Source of the DNA: Microtetraspora sp. NBRC 13810
Lineage (GTDB): Bacteria > Actinomycetota > Actinomycetes > Streptosporangiales > Streptosporangiaceae
Length of the DNA: 64,000 nt
Direction: 5' to 3'
NCBI RefSeq assembly: GCF_030268685.1
Contig: NZ_BSRQ01000009.1
Location: 1-64,000, forward strand
Both the position numbers and the translations under genes were made by a program. The notes beneath the pieces were generated by a model, which saw nothing but the letters and a program-made list of their open reading frames with translations, was not told the DNA's origin and did no database searches. This document shows positions 16,648-25,458 of this stretch, piece by piece (positions within the stretch are counted from its first letter, which is position 1; every line of letters starts with the position of its first letter).

Positions 16648-17703
16648 ATGACGCCGACAGTCCTTTCTCATCTCAAGCCGCTCAGCGCCGTAACCGGCGC
16701 ACCCCCCGTGATCGACTCCACGGTCCGGCTCAGGCTGGATCCCGCGCTCCGCCGGCGGGGCACCATGGACGGGGCGTGGTGGCCGCACTCTCGTGACGCC
16801 GCCGCCGAACTGCCCGGCCTCATCGCCGCCGTCGACCAGCGACTCGGCAGGATGACGCTACGCGTCGGCCTGCATCCCGACGCCTGGGACAACATCCCGC
16901 GCCGTCTCCCGGCCCGTGGGCGGCAGGTCCGGGTGGGCTGGTTCCGCCACACCGACCCGCACCTGATCAGCCTGATCCCCCTGGGAGCAGAGCCGATCAT
17001 GCTGCTGGTCATCCCGCCGGGCAGCGCAGCCGGCCCGGCCGCGGCGGCGCTCTCGCTCGCCGCCCGGGGAACGCCCGGCCTGCGCCCGGCCGACATCCTC
17101 ACCGCCGCTCAACGATCCACGACCGGTACCGGTACGCCGGAGGGCGACGGTCCGGCCGAGTGGGAGAACGAGGGCGGGCACATCATCGATCAGCGCCCGC
17201 GCAGTACCCGGCAAGCACGGGCCGGGCGATACCGGCACCGCCCGGCGACTGCCGAACGGCCGCCCCACCCGACGACCACCTCATCTCTGATGCCATGGAA
17301 GAACCCCATGGCCGTCCCCGACACCTTCCCGTTTGGCGTACCTGACACCTTCCCGCTTGGCGTCCCCGACGCCTTCCCGCTTGGCGTTCCCGACGCCTTC
17401 CCACTTGGCAGGGGCGACCGATCGGCCTCGACCACCGTCCACCTGTCCGGTGAGATCGACCTCCTCACCAGCCCGGCACTGCGCGAGCGCCTCCTGGCCG
17501 CCCTGCGGTCCAGCGCGAGCCTGCTCATCCTCGACCTGTCCGGCGTGTCGTTCTGCGACGCCTCCGGCCTGGCCGTCCTGGTCGGCATCCAGCGCCGCGC
17601 CAGGCCGATGGGCATCACCCTCGCCCTGGCCGCACCCCGCCCGCACATGTCCAAGCTGCTGCGCATCACCGGCCTGGACCGACACCTGCCGGTGACGGCG
17701 TAA
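16648..17703 (+). CDS. DUF5994 domain fused to STAS (anti-sigma factor antagonist-like) domain
   Basis: A 351-residue protein in three parts. Residues 20-150 resemble DUF5994 (RLRLDPALRRRG, GAWWPHSRD, VGWFRHTDPHLISLI). A disordered linker (150-255) ends in four copies of the octapeptide VPD[TA]FP[FL]G. Residues 260-351 are a STAS domain (VHLSGEIDLLTSP, LILDLSGVSFCDASGLAVL) with the Asp-Ala-Ser segment that anti-sigma kinases phosphorylate in SpoIIAA-like proteins. The two domains are normally separate actinobacterial proteins, so this is an uncommon fusion, linked to partner-switching stress signalling by inference. The ATG at 16648 is preferred over an upstream in-frame TTG at 16531. Confidence 0.75.
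   Translation: MTPTVLSHLKPLSAVTGAPPVIDSTVRLRLDPALRRRGTMDGAWWPHSRDAAAELPGLIAAVDQRLGRMTLRVGLHPDAWDNIPRRLPARGRQVRVGWFRHTDPHLISLIPLGAEPIMLLVIPPGSAAGPAAAALSLAARGTPGLRPADILTAAQRSTTGTGTPEGDGPAEWENEGGHIIDQRPRSTRQARAGRYRHRPATAERPPHPTTTSSLMPWKNPMAVPDTFPFGVPDTFPLGVPDAFPLGVPDAFPLGRGDRSASTTVHLSGEIDLLTSPALRERLLAALRSSASLLILDLSGVSFCDASGLAVLVGIQRRARPMGITLALAAPRPHMSKLLRITGLDRHLPVTA
17314..17409 (+). repeat. 24-bp coding minisatellite, four copies
   Basis: Four head-to-tail 24-base units run from 17314 to 17409 and each encodes VPDxFPxG. The copies differ by a few bases, so they are not a fresh assembly duplication. They lie exactly in the linker between the DUF5994 and STAS domains. Confidence 0.9.
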
Positions 17704-17988
17704 CCGGATCCGGCGGAGGCTACGCCGAGCCCGCCCTCTGACGTGCCACCAACGGTCGGCCTACCTCATGACGACCGAGGGCGCTGCGCCCCGGCCGAGT
17801 ACCGAGACCAGACCGGGTCCCCCGGCCACGTCCGTGGCTCCGGCGACCCGCGCTCGTGTCCATCGCTTCGCTTTCACTTGGCGTCCCGAAACGTTGCCGA
17901 GGGTGTGGCCGCTTCGGGTACGGGCAGGCGAACCCTGTTTCCGTGGAGTGCGAAGGCGCACCCGCGTTCCATGAGAAAGGCGGCTGGA

Positions 17989-18933
17989 ATGACTTCGGCA
18001 GATGCGAGAACTGTGCCGGCACCGCTCATCGACGGGCACAAACCCGTGGCCGCTGTGATCGCGTTGTGGGTGTTCGTGCTGGTGCCGTTCGCGGCGCTGG
18101 CCGCCGCGGTACCGGTCGCCTGGGGGTGGGGGCTGAGCTGGGCCGACGTGGTCATCGCGGCCATCGCGTATGTGGTCACCGGGCTCGGCATCACGGTGGG
18201 GTTCCACCGCTATCTCACCCACGGCTCGTTCAAGGCCGGCCGGTCGCTGCGCGTCGCCTTGGCCGTGGCCGGGAGCCTGGCCGTGCAGGGTCCGGTCATC
18301 CAATGGGTGGCCGATCACCGGCGGCACCACGCCTTCGCCGACCGCGAGGGAGACCCGCACTCCCCCTGGCGCTACGGTCACAGCGTGCGCGCCCTGGCGA
18401 AGGGCCTGGCCTTCTCGCACGTGGGCTGGATGTCCAACCGTGATATCACCAACCCGCGTCGTTTCGCCCGGGACCTGCTCGCCGATGCCGACATCGGCCG
18501 GGTGGACCGGCTGTTCCTGCCGCTGGTGGCGGCCTCGCTCCTCCTGCCTCCCGGAGCCGGTCTACTGCTCACCGGTACCTGGCAGGGAGCGGTGACCGCG
18601 TTCTTCTGGGGCACCCTGGTACGGATCGCGCTGCTCCACCACGTCACCTGGTCGATCAACTCCATCTGCCACGTCTTCGGCGAGCGCCCGCTGAAAACAC
18701 GCCCCGGGGATCGGGCCGCCAACTTCTGGCCGCTAGCGATCTTGTCGTTCGGCGAGAGCTGGCACAACGGCCACCACTCCGATCCCACCTGTGCCCGCCA
18801 TGGCATGCTGCCCGGCCAGATCGATCCCTCCGCCAGGCTGATCCGGCTACTGGAAGGGCTCGGCTGGGCCCGCGACGTGCGCTGGCCCACTCCAACCCGC
18901 CTGGCCACACGACACCGGAAGCCGTCCCCATAA
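17989..18933 (+). CDS. Acyl-CoA/fatty-acid delta-9-type desaturase
   Basis: A 314-residue membrane di-iron desaturase that should introduce a cis double bond into acyl chains. The three histidine boxes are HRYLTH (73-78), HRRHH (110-114) and HNGHH near residue 258, and four hydrophobic helices flank them. The ATG at 17989 is chosen because AGAAAGG sits at proper spacing; an ATG 18 bases earlier lacks one, and a longer open frame from 17743 has no recognisable sequence. The 285 bases upstream contain a GGGTAC at 17916 that could be part of a stress-sigma promoter. Family length is normal. Confidence 0.9.
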   Translation: MTSADARTVPAPLIDGHKPVAAVIALWVFVLVPFAALAAAVPVAWGWGLSWADVVIAAIAYVVTGLGITVGFHRYLTHGSFKAGRSLRVALAVAGSLAVQGPVIQWVADHRRHHAFADREGDPHSPWRYGHSVRALAKGLAFSHVGWMSNRDITNPRRFARDLLADADIGRVDRLFLPLVAASLLLPPGAGLLLTGTWQGAVTAFFWGTLVRIALLHHVTWSINSICHVFGERPLKTRPGDRAANFWPLAILSFGESWHNGHHSDPTCARHGMLPGQIDPSARLIRLLEGLGWARDVRWPTPTRLATRHRKPSP

Positions 18934-18939
18934 GGTCTT

Positions 18940-18979
18940 CGGGCCGTGCATGCCCTTCGAGCCGTGCATGCATGGCCCG
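18940..18979. terminator. Hairpin between convergent genes
   Basis: Inverted repeat with 13-base arms, CGGGCCGTGCATG at 18940-18952 and CATGCATGGCCCG at 18967-18979, one G-U pair and a 14-base loop. It begins six bases after the desaturase stop and faces the convergent gene ending at 19044. There is no T-tract, so it may work as a GC-hairpin terminator or just as an RNA 3' end. Confidence 0.5.
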
Positions 18980-19043
18980 CAGCCCGTTCCAGGAAGCCAC
19001 AGCGTTTTGAGCGGCGGCCTCAGTCCTACCCCTCGATCGTTGA

Positions 19044-19466
19044 TCACGCGGACGCGGTCGCCGGCTCCGCACCTCGCCTCGGCGAGGACGGCCGCTGCTC
19101 CGGTACCTCGCCCCGTCGCCTACGGCTACGCTCAGCAACGATCAGGCCGGCCCCGATGGCTGCCGCCACCGGCCACTCGATCACCTCGAACGCGGCCAGA
19201 GCGGCGAGACCGCTGTAGTAAAGGAAGTGATCCGGCCGCAGAACCGACCGGGCGGTTCCCGCCACGGTGCCGACCACACTCCCGACCTGCTGGCGGCTGA
19301 CGTTCGGCCGGTGGACATTGAGGCTGAGCATAGGCAGATCCAGTGTGAACCCGCGTCTCTGACCGTTGTGCTCCACGACCGGTCCTCTCCCCTGCTGCTC
19401 CTCGGGCTCGTGCGTCGCGATCCTCGCCGACCTGGGCTTGCGAGCGCGCGGTGCTGGCTCGGTCAT
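19044..19466 (-). CDS. Small predicted membrane protein, unknown function
   Basis: A 140-residue protein I do not recognise. The ATG follows GGGAGGAGG, a near-perfect ribosome site. Residues 1-70 are basic and polar (RARKPRSARIATHEPEEQQGR). Residues 85-120 carry one or two membrane helices (YYSGLAALAAFEVIEWPVAAAIG), followed by a basic RSRRRRGE stop-transfer segment and a disordered tail. It converges on the desaturase gene. Confidence 0.7.
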   Translation of the reverse strand: MTEPAPRARKPRSARIATHEPEEQQGRGPVVEHNGQRRGFTLDLPMLSLNVHRPNVSRQQVGSVVGTVAGTARSVLRPDHFLYYSGLAALAAFEVIEWPVAAAIGAGLIVAERSRRRRGEVPEQRPSSPRRGAEPATASA

Positions 19467-19902
19467 GACTCCTCCTCCCAAGAGTTGGGGCATCGCTTCA
19501 AGCGGCTTCAATGTCCCCCTTCCTGGGGTGTACGCGCCCAAACCCCCACAGTCGCAAAAAACCCGCCCGCACCGATTACGCCTGACTCCACCGCACCGGC
19601 ACCACCCACTTCACCGTCCCACCCCCGCAACCGCTCCCGCAAAGTCGCCGAACTCGACCTGGAGCCTGAGGCCCCCGCCCGGCTATGACTCATCCATGGG
19701 AACGCCGTAGAGGTGCTGTCGGACGGTGGCGTCTTGCTCCAAGAGGTGGTCGATGGTCTGTCAGCAGGTGGAGACCCACGGATGCGGAAAAGCCTCCTCA
19801 CGGCTGAGCTTGCGGCCGTGAAATGCGATTCCTCTCACGACCACCCCCTCCTGGCCGCGTATCGGCCGCAGCTCGGTCCACCTCCCTTTCGGAGGCTGCG
19901 GG
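19467..19902. other. 436-base gap with a possible decayed reading frame
   Basis: No intact gene is visible. On the minus strand, two protein-like pieces in one frame are separated by a TGA: HGRKLSREEAFPHPW (about 19785-19830) and QTIDHLLEQDATVRQHLYG (about 19700-19755). They look like a broken gene, but I cannot name a family. A weak stem (CCTCC/GGAGG, 19882-19896) lies just past the DUF4097 stop and could be its terminator. Confidence 0.3.
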
Positions 19903-20577
19903 TCACAGGCTGCGGGCGGTGATGTGGCCGTTGGAGGTGGTGGCGTGGATGTCGAGTTGGGTGGTGCCGTCGTTCTTGAGGGCGTTGGAGATGCGGCCGT
20001 GGGCGGTGCCGGCGTCCAGGGAGGCCGAGACTCCGCCGGCGGCGGCGATCGAGATGTCACCGGACTGGGTACGGAGCACCACCGTGCCGCCCACGGCCTC
20101 GGCGATCCGGATGTCGCCCCGTGCGGTGCTGATCGCGCTGCTGATCTGCGCGGGGCCGCCCAGCCGGCCGACCTCGACGTCACCGTCGAGGGCGGTGAGG
20201 CGCACGCTCGCGGCCTCGTCGATCTTGATCTGGCTGTAGGCGCCTTCGAAGGCGACGTCGCCGAGGCGGCCGACGGTACGCAGCTCGGCGCTGGCCGCCT
20301 TGCCCTGGATGCGGGAGCCGGCGGGCAGCTTGACCGTCACCTCGATGGATCCAGACGGGCCGAAGTACTGGTTCGCCGCGGCGGTCTGGATCCGCAGGAC
20401 GCCGTCAGCGTATGCGACGGTGGTCTGCTCCGCCGCCTTCACGTCGCGGCTCTTCGAGGCGTTCGCGGGCAGGACCTCGACCGCGGTGTCGGCCCGGTCG
20501 GCGGCGATGAACTGGACGCGTCCCGCGGGGATGTCCAGGACGGCGGAGATCGGGGCGGAGGTGTCGAACTTCTGCAT
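19903..20577 (-). CDS. DUF4097 family beta-repeat protein
   Basis: A 224-residue protein of short repeating beta strands (GDVEVGRL, GDIRIAEA, GTVVLRTQSGDISIAAAGG, HGRISNAL), the pattern of DUF4097/DUF4098 adhesin-like proteins that fold as a beta helix. It begins MQKFDTSAPISAVLDIPAG, a usual start in actinobacterial members. Two adjacent ATGs exist at 20580 and 20577; AAGGAG sits three bases before the first and six before the second, so the second is preferred. No signal peptide is visible. The function of such proteins in actinomycetes is not established. It stands alone. Confidence 0.8.
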   Translation of the reverse strand: MQKFDTSAPISAVLDIPAGRVQFIAADRADTAVEVLPANASKSRDVKAAEQTTVAYADGVLRIQTAAANQYFGPSGSIEVTVKLPAGSRIQGKAASAELRTVGRLGDVAFEGAYSQIKIDEAASVRLTALDGDVEVGRLGGPAQISSAISTARGDIRIAEAVGGTVVLRTQSGDISIAAAGGVSASLDAGTAHGRISNALKNDGTTQLDIHATTSNGHITARSL

Positions 20578-21211
20578 CATGTGCTCCTTGCGCTGGTGTG
20601 GCCCAGTCCGCAGCCCCGAGGCCGCGATCGCTGAGCCGTTCATGGCTTTACGATCGCCGACCGTTCTGATGCCGGGCTGTCGCCGTCCTGACGCCGCCGC
20701 TGACATACGGCGGAAGCAGCCGACCGGGCCTGACCCCGTGGCCGCGCAGGGATGTCCACGTGGGCCGACGTCCACACCCTTCGCAGAATAGATATTGAGA
20801 GGCATGCGCGAACGTACTTCCACGGGCACGTCGTCGGCCGCACGCCACCCCCGGCACTTGATCACTGGTGGTCGCGTCGCACGTGCGTCGGCGGCCGTCG
20901 CCGTTCTGAGCTGCCGGAGTGCGGGAATAGGGAGGCGTTTGTTGTGCAACTACGCCGACGGGCGGAGATTGCCGCTGGTCGCGGGCAGGGCGAACCCTTA
21001 TCGAGGTGAGGCGTTCGATTCCGTCGAAGTGCTGGAGCTCGATTCATATGGATGTGTCGGTGCGCGTGCTGCCAGTACTGGCTCCTGTGGCCCCTTGATC
21101 AGAGGCTCATGTTGATCGACGATGGCGAAGAGGATCCTGGCGAACAACGAGCATGTGGTGGCCACCGCGACGGGTCCCGCACCCAGCAGGGCCACACGGG
21201 AGGGGTTGAAC
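20578..21211. other. 634-base gap without a recognisable gene
   Basis: Short open frames exist on both strands, but none resembles a known protein or has a good ribosome site. Base composition falls from about 21000 onward, marking the edge of the low-GC island that holds the profilin-like gene. The last 20 bases hold the GGGAGGGG ribosome site of that gene. Confidence 0.5.
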
Positions 21212-21631
21212 GTGTCGAAAAGCGACTTGCAAACCGCGCTGGAACAGGCGGTGCAGCTCGCCGGGTACACCAAAATAGCTGTCTACGGACTCGACGGCCA
21301 ACTCTGAGCCGTCAGTCCCGATGATTTCAGTGTCCAGCCCGAGGAGTTTCAAGCGATCGTCAGCGCGGTCAATGACGTTTCCCTCCTGTATAATGACAAC
21401 TATCTCTACTTTGAAGACGACGCGTACGAGTTGTCGTACGGTGAGAACCTGTTGACGTATACAGTCCCACAGTTCGTGGTCAGAGGTCTGGACGATAGAG
21501 ACAGTGACGGCGTCGGCTGTGCCCTGGTTGAGCAGGGCCTCATCATCGCGCTGTTCAACGCAGATACGTCGGACGACGAATACACGTACATCGAAATCTT
21601 GGCCAATCTAGTTGGCACCCGGCGTAACTGA
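21212..21631 (+). pseudogene. Profilin-like protein gene with an in-frame TGA
   Basis: Read through the TGA at 21305-21307, this frame gives 139 residues, the usual profilin length. It starts at a GTG with GGGAGGGG upstream. The part before the TGA ends IAVYGLDGQL and the part after begins AVSPDDFSVQPEEFQAIV. In eukaryotic profilins the corresponding segment is [DG]xVWAxS followed by [LF]xPxE, so the TGA sits at codon 32, exactly the conserved Trp (TGG changed to TGA). The C-terminal half keeps the profilin pattern (VRGLDDRDSDGVGCALVEQ, then an amphipathic final helix). Codons are AT-richer than the neighbours, suggesting transfer. It may be a recent pseudogene, a readthrough gene, or a sequencing error. 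Confidence 0.65.
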
Positions 21632-21787
21632 CTTCTTCCGGCCCTGGAGCAGAAGAAAGCTGTCTTGGGGCGGCGGCGCGACCAGAGGCCGGCGGATGGC
21701 GTGAGTTCGGCGCGGCGCGCGTGCGGCGACGGCCCGGGGTCCTGCGCGCGCGTCGGAACCGGCCCCTAGGGGCCGCATGCCCGGCGC

Positions 21788-21986
21788 ATGCCGGGGCGGG
21801 TCCTGGCGGACAAGGCGTGCTCCTCTTGCGGCAATCGCTACCGAGTGCGACACCGTCGAGCGGTGTTCCGGCAAGCTGAAGAGTCACAGGGCCGTCGCCC
21901 TGAGGACCGGCAAACGCCGGCTCATTCACCAGGGCCCCATCGACGTCGCCTCGATCAGGATCTGGCTCCGCACCCCAACTCCATGA
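21788..21986 (+). pseudogene. IS5-type transposase remnant
   Basis: Two overlapping frames each carry a piece of the C-terminal half of an IS5-group DDE transposase. The first reads PGRVLADKACSSCGNR, matching the usual RVLADKAYSSRGNR. After a frame change the second reads CDTVERCSGKLK, then IDVASIRIWLRT and a stop, matching the usual RNxVERCFNRLK and the terminal IWLR. About 35 residues between the two blocks are missing. No terminal inverted repeats or target duplication are obvious. It is a dead fragment inside the decayed island. Confidence 0.75.
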
Positions 21987-22033
21987 TCCAAGGGCCACGC
22001 CTTAAGGGTGAAGCCGCTGGCGGCCGAGGACCG

Positions 22034-22444
22034 TCAGGAGGCGGCGGGCGGTGCTGGCTCCGACGGGGTGCGTGGGATCTGGAGCGCAGGGGCGAACCAG
22101 GTTCTCGCTGGAGAAAGCAGGAGCAAAGTCACGATGAGCGCTGACCAGGGTGCGGTGAAGACCCAATCGAGGGTGCCTTCGATCAGGAAGTAGATGAAGT
22201 CGAGCAAGGGAATGGCGAGTTGGACGGCGATGGTGGCGTGACGGACCCGCGGACGACGGGTGTGCCACTGGTTCGCCAACCAGGCGGCGGCGAGTGGCGG
22301 GAGGAAGTAGAGGACGTAGAGCAGGTCCTCCAGGAAGTCGTTGGGGTCGAATTCCAGCCTCGGGATGAGCAGAACGATGCTGACCAGGGCGAGCGTCGCC
22401 TGGAACCAGATCAGGTTCCGGGCAACTTTTACAGAAAGGGGCAT
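22034..22444 (-). CDS. Four-helix membrane protein, unknown function
   Basis: A 136-residue hydrophobic protein with four likely membrane helices (residues 10-30, 40-60, 72-92 and 97-115), joined by short charged loops including NQWHTRRPRVRH. The tail is proline- and alanine-rich. The ATG has no clear ribosome site, which lowers confidence in the exact start. I recognise no family. It lies in the decayed island between the transposase relic and the recombinase relic and may be a cargo gene. Confidence 0.5.
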   Translation of the reverse strand: MPLSVKVARNLIWFQATLALVSIVLLIPRLEFDPNDFLEDLLYVLYFLPPLAAAWLANQWHTRRPRVRHATIAVQLAIPLLDFIYFLIEGTLDWVFTAPWSALIVTLLLLSPARTWFAPALQIPRTPSEPAPPAAS

Positions 22445-22717
22445 GCTGGGGGTCCACTTTCAGTTCTCGGGAGCGCGGCGGACGGGTCGCCGCACCGATA
22501 GTCCCATCTCTTCCGGCCCCTAGGACGAGAGCACCGAGGAGAGGGATCGTGACTCCTCGGGCTGGAACCCAATCCGCATCAGCAGCTCGGATCTTACCTT
22601 TGCCATGCCGTTCCATCTGGACCAATGCCCATCGCCGGTCTTCCTGGAACTCGCCGGCACAGCAGCGAACTGCAACCCGCTCTGCCTTTGAGGATCCCCG
22701 GAGCCGAATACGTCAGG

Positions 22718-23020
22718 ATGCCGCGTGTGGAAGAGAACTACGCACTCACCCAGCAGGCTACCGAGACGATCACACAGGGAAGGCAAGCCACTACAATTGG
22801 TGATTGGAAATCGGCTGCCACCTTGTGGATCGGGGCTTCGAAGAGCGGCAGTGTGGAAGCAGCACTGCGGCTCCGCATTCGAAGGCACTGGCCGAGAGAG
22901 GAGACGTCGATGCGGGAGGGTTACTCGCCGGAATTCTGATCGACTTCTACGACAGCGCCCTGCCTCTGGCACTTGAGCACGCGACCACGGCGGCGAGAGA
23001 AGGCCAGCGTTACGCACCCT
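22718..23020 (+). pseudogene. Frameshifted helical-repeat (TPR/Sel1-like) protein fragment
   Basis: The frame from the ATG at 22718 reads EENYALTQQATETITQGR and GDWKSAATLWIGASKSGSVEA, then turns into an unlikely arginine-rich end at 22939. At the same point the next frame reads ALAERGDVDAGGLLAG and DFYDSALPLALEHATTAA, which continues a TPR-like helical pattern. The join near 22860-22880 needs a one-base shift. The gene then merges into the recombinase relic. Family assignment is tentative. Confidence 0.45.
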
Positions 23021-23027
23021 GGGATTC

Positions 23028-23658
23028 ATGTATCGCACCGGACGCGACGGCAAGGCAGCCGGCGCGAACACGGTCAGGCGTAAGCGGGCCGTGCTGCATG
23101 CGGTCCTGGAGTACGCCGTGGAACTCGGAGAGCTTTCGTCCAACCCGCTCCACAAGGTCAAGTGGAAGCCCCCCAAGACGACGGAGACGATCGACCCTCG
23201 GGTGGCGGTCAATCCCCGCCAGGCCGAGGATCTGCTGACCGCGGTGACCTATGTGGGCAAGCGCGGCCGTGGGCGGCGGCTCATGGCTCTGTTCGCCTGC
23301 ATGTACTACGCGGCCCTTCGTCCCGCTGAGGCCGTCGCCCTCCGCCGACAGGACTGCCACCTTCCGGCCAACGGCTGGGGTCGGCTCCTGATCGACGTCT
23401 CCCGGCCAGAAACCGGCACACGGTGGACCAACAGCGGCACCACCCACGAGGAACGCGGCCTCAAGCATCGGGGCCGTGACGACGTACGACCCGTGCCGAT
23501 CCCTCCGACACTGGTCAAGATCCTGCGCCAGCACATCGAAGAGTTCGGCCGAACGCGCCGGACACAGCGTTGACGTCCTCCTGCGGGTCTACGCCAAGTG
23601 CCTAGACGGTCAAAAGGAGATCGCCAACCGCCGGGTCGACGACGCCCTGGCGCTGTGA
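23028..23658 (+). pseudogene. Tyrosine recombinase (integrase), internally deleted and frameshifted
   Basis: The first frame (to 23575) gives the end of the core-binding domain (ANTVRRKRAVLHAVLEYAVELGEL) and the start of the catalytic domain (MYYAALRPAEAVALRR, containing the first catalytic Arg). At IEEFGRT it breaks. A second frame continues with AGHSVDVLLRVYAKCLDGQ to DDALAL and stop, the normal C-terminus with the His of the GHS box and the Tyr nucleophile. About 60 residues holding the RHxxR box are gone, so the protein cannot be active. The N-terminal arm-binding domain is also missing. It faces the 3' end of the tRNA-Tyr gene 270 bases away, the classic place for an integrase at its attachment site. 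Confidence 0.85.
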
Positions 23659-23880
23659 GACGCAGGCCGTAGCAACGACGCAGACCGTACCGACAGGGTC
23701 CCGGAAGCCATCCGGGGCCCTTCGCCGTTTGTAGGCTGGCTCCAGCTCACCCGAACGGCCGTAACTGCCGCCGTGAGGTGCGAGAACAGCGCTCAAGATC
23801 ATTGCACGCATATTGGTGGAGCAGCGACAACGGGCCACTCACGGCGGCCCATGGCTGCACGAGGCCGGAAAAGCAGAACA

Positions 23881-23914
23881 GCCCCCGACCGACGCGTTTC
23901 CGCTGGTCAGGGGC
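23881..23914 (-). terminator. Terminator of the tRNA-Tyr gene
   Basis: Inverted repeat with outer arms GCCCCTGACC and GGTCGGGGGC, lying 15 bases past the tRNA 3' end and followed on the minus strand by TGTTCTGCTTTT. Position, stem and T-rich end fit an intrinsic terminator for the tRNA transcript. Confidence 0.8.
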
Positions 23915-23928
23915 CGTTTTCCCTGCTG

Positions 23929-24010
23929 TGGCAGGTGATGGGTTCGAACCATCGTAGGCTGAGCCGACGGTTTTACAGACCGTTCCCTTTGGCCGCTCGG
24001 GCAACCTGCC
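23929..24010 (-). tRNA. tRNA-Tyr (anticodon GTA)
   Basis: An 82-base class II tRNA. The acceptor stem GGCAGGT pairs perfectly with ACCTGCC, followed by discriminator A. The anticodon stem ACGGT/ACCGT closes loop CTGTAAA with anticodon GTA. A variable arm with CGGCTCAGCCTACG follows, and the T loop is GGTTCGAACC. The CCA end is not encoded. A strong hairpin follows. The gene's 3' end faces the relic integrase, marking it as the likely attachment site of the lost element. Confidence 0.97.
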
Positions 24011-24153
24011 GTGTCGTCCGCTTGTTGCGGTGACAGGTAGAAGAATAGCGGACTTCGGGGGTCGACGTGACACCGGTTTGTCCGGCGGGAGGTTCGCACC
24101 CCGACTGGTTGGGATCGCTAAGGTCGTAGCGACGTAGAGAGGACACGTATCCG

Positions 24154-24642
24154 ATGGCCGATTCGAGTTTTGACATCGTCAGCAAGATCGACCGGCAGGA
24201 GGTCGACAACGCGCTGAACCAGACCGTCAAGGAGGTCGGACACCGGTTCGACTTCAAGGGGACGGGGGCGAGCATCAGTTGGTCGGGAGAGGCGATCGAG
24301 GTCAAGGCCAACAGTGAGGAGCGGGCCAACGCCGTCCTTGACGTGTTCAAGGAGAAGCTGATCAAGCGAGGGCTCTCGCTGAAGGTCTTGGACGCGGGCG
24401 AGCCGAAGTTGTCCGGTAAGGAGTACCGCCTCGGGATCGCGTTGAAGGAGGGGATCGACCAGGACCAGGCGAAGAAGATCTCCAAGATCGTCCGGGATGA
24501 GGGTCCTAAGGGCGTGAAGGCGCAGATCCAGGGTGACGAGCTGCGTGTCAGTTCGAAGAAGAAGGACGACTTGCAAGAGGTCATCAACCTGCTCAAGGGC
24601 AAGGACCTGGACATCGCCCTGCAGTTCACGAACTATCGCTAG
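24154..24642 (+). CDS. yajQ: YajQ family (DUF520) nucleotide-binding protein
   Basis: A 162-residue cytoplasmic protein with the YajQ double ferredoxin-like fold. It begins [19 protein letters not shown], contains [13 protein letters not shown] and [20 protein letters not shown], and ends ALQFTNYR, all standard for this highly conserved family. Some members bind cyclic di-GMP and act as co-regulators; that role is unproven in actinomycetes. It is a single gene downstream of the tRNA and unrelated to the island. Confidence 0.95.
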   Translation: MADSSFDIVSKIDRQEVDNALNQTVKEVGHRFDFKGTGASISWSGEAIEVKANSEERANAVLDVFKEKLIKRGLSLKVLDAGEPKLSGKEYRLGIALKEGIDQDQAKKISKIVRDEGPKGVKAQIQGDELRVSSKKKDDLQEVINLLKGKDLDIALQFTNYR

Positions 24643-25458
24643 GCAGGGCTCCTCTGAGGTTCTGACCTGCTGTTTCACGAGTTGATCGCACTCGGAGGGC
24701 ACATCCGGGGCACACGGCCAAGCGCACGGTCCACCAGGACACGTGTTCGCTCCTGTGCCTCGGGCCACTCCCCCACGCAAGCGCCGCGGGGCCCTTGTGT
24801 AAGTGCTGCGGGTCCCCACGCGAGTGCTGCGAGTTTCCCAGGTAAGTGCTGCGGGAGCGCGCCGTCTCGGGGCCGCGTCGTGGCAGGCCCAGGGACTCGA
24901 AGGTGGTCCGTGCGGCTGCGAAGGACGATCTGGGCAGAACCGGCGAACCGGTCGCCGTAGCGTGCCGAACACCCGTGACCCCGCCGCCCCGCCAGCCACT
25001 TCCGGCCACCGCCGTACAGACCACCGCCGTACAGACCACCGCTGAGCCGGAGTACCCGAGTACCGCCCTGCACTGCGGGGAACTGCGGACGGTCGTCCGA
25101 CATCCGGTTCTCGGCACGATCGACGACCTTGCTCGCGGGCCAGGGCGGCTTTGATCGTGACTGTGCGGGAGCTCATGGCCGCCGGACAAGACGCCCGTCG
25201 GCCGGCGAGACAGCCCCGCCGCGCTCGGTGCACACGCGATCGGCACCCAGGTATCGAGCAGCCCACCCTCGGACGAGCGGCCGTTGGCGAGAGCCGCCTG
25301 TTCCGCCCTCGGCCCTTTCACGGCCAGCCCGGCCCTGCGCCACTACACGGCTGCCCGGCCCTGCGTCACGAGGGACGCCGTCAACGTATCGCGACAAAAG
25401 CCTCCGCTCGCCCGCCGGCGCCGGCCGTGGGATACGGGTGGTCGCCGGGCCGGAGGTT
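24643..25458. other. 816-base gap with short repeats and no convincing gene
   Basis: Open frames on both strands lack recognisable sequence or ribosome sites. Two repeat families occur: GTGCTGCGGG-like units at 24802, 24826 and 24846, and a tandem 15-base ACCGCCGTACAGACC at about 25009-25038. The region may be a decayed gene or recombined spacer. Confidence 0.4.

Noticed and set aside
17893-17921. Stress-sigma (SigB-type) promoter before the desaturase gene
   Set aside because: GGGTAC is present, but the upstream GTT element is at a poor distance (about 17 bases), so the match could be chance.
17743-17988. Upstream extension of the desaturase frame
   Set aside because: The added 82 residues have no recognisable sequence, and the ATG at 17989 has a proper ribosome site.
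21305-21307. Selenocysteine or general TGA-as-Trp recoding in the profilin-like gene
   Set aside because: No SECIS-like hairpin is evident after the TGA, the position is Trp in the family, the formate dehydrogenase uses Cys, and other genes here use TGA as stop.
19400-23928. A second copy of the tRNA-Tyr 3' end as left attachment site
   Set aside because: I looked for the T-loop and acceptor sequence to the left and did not find one; it may be lost or diverged.
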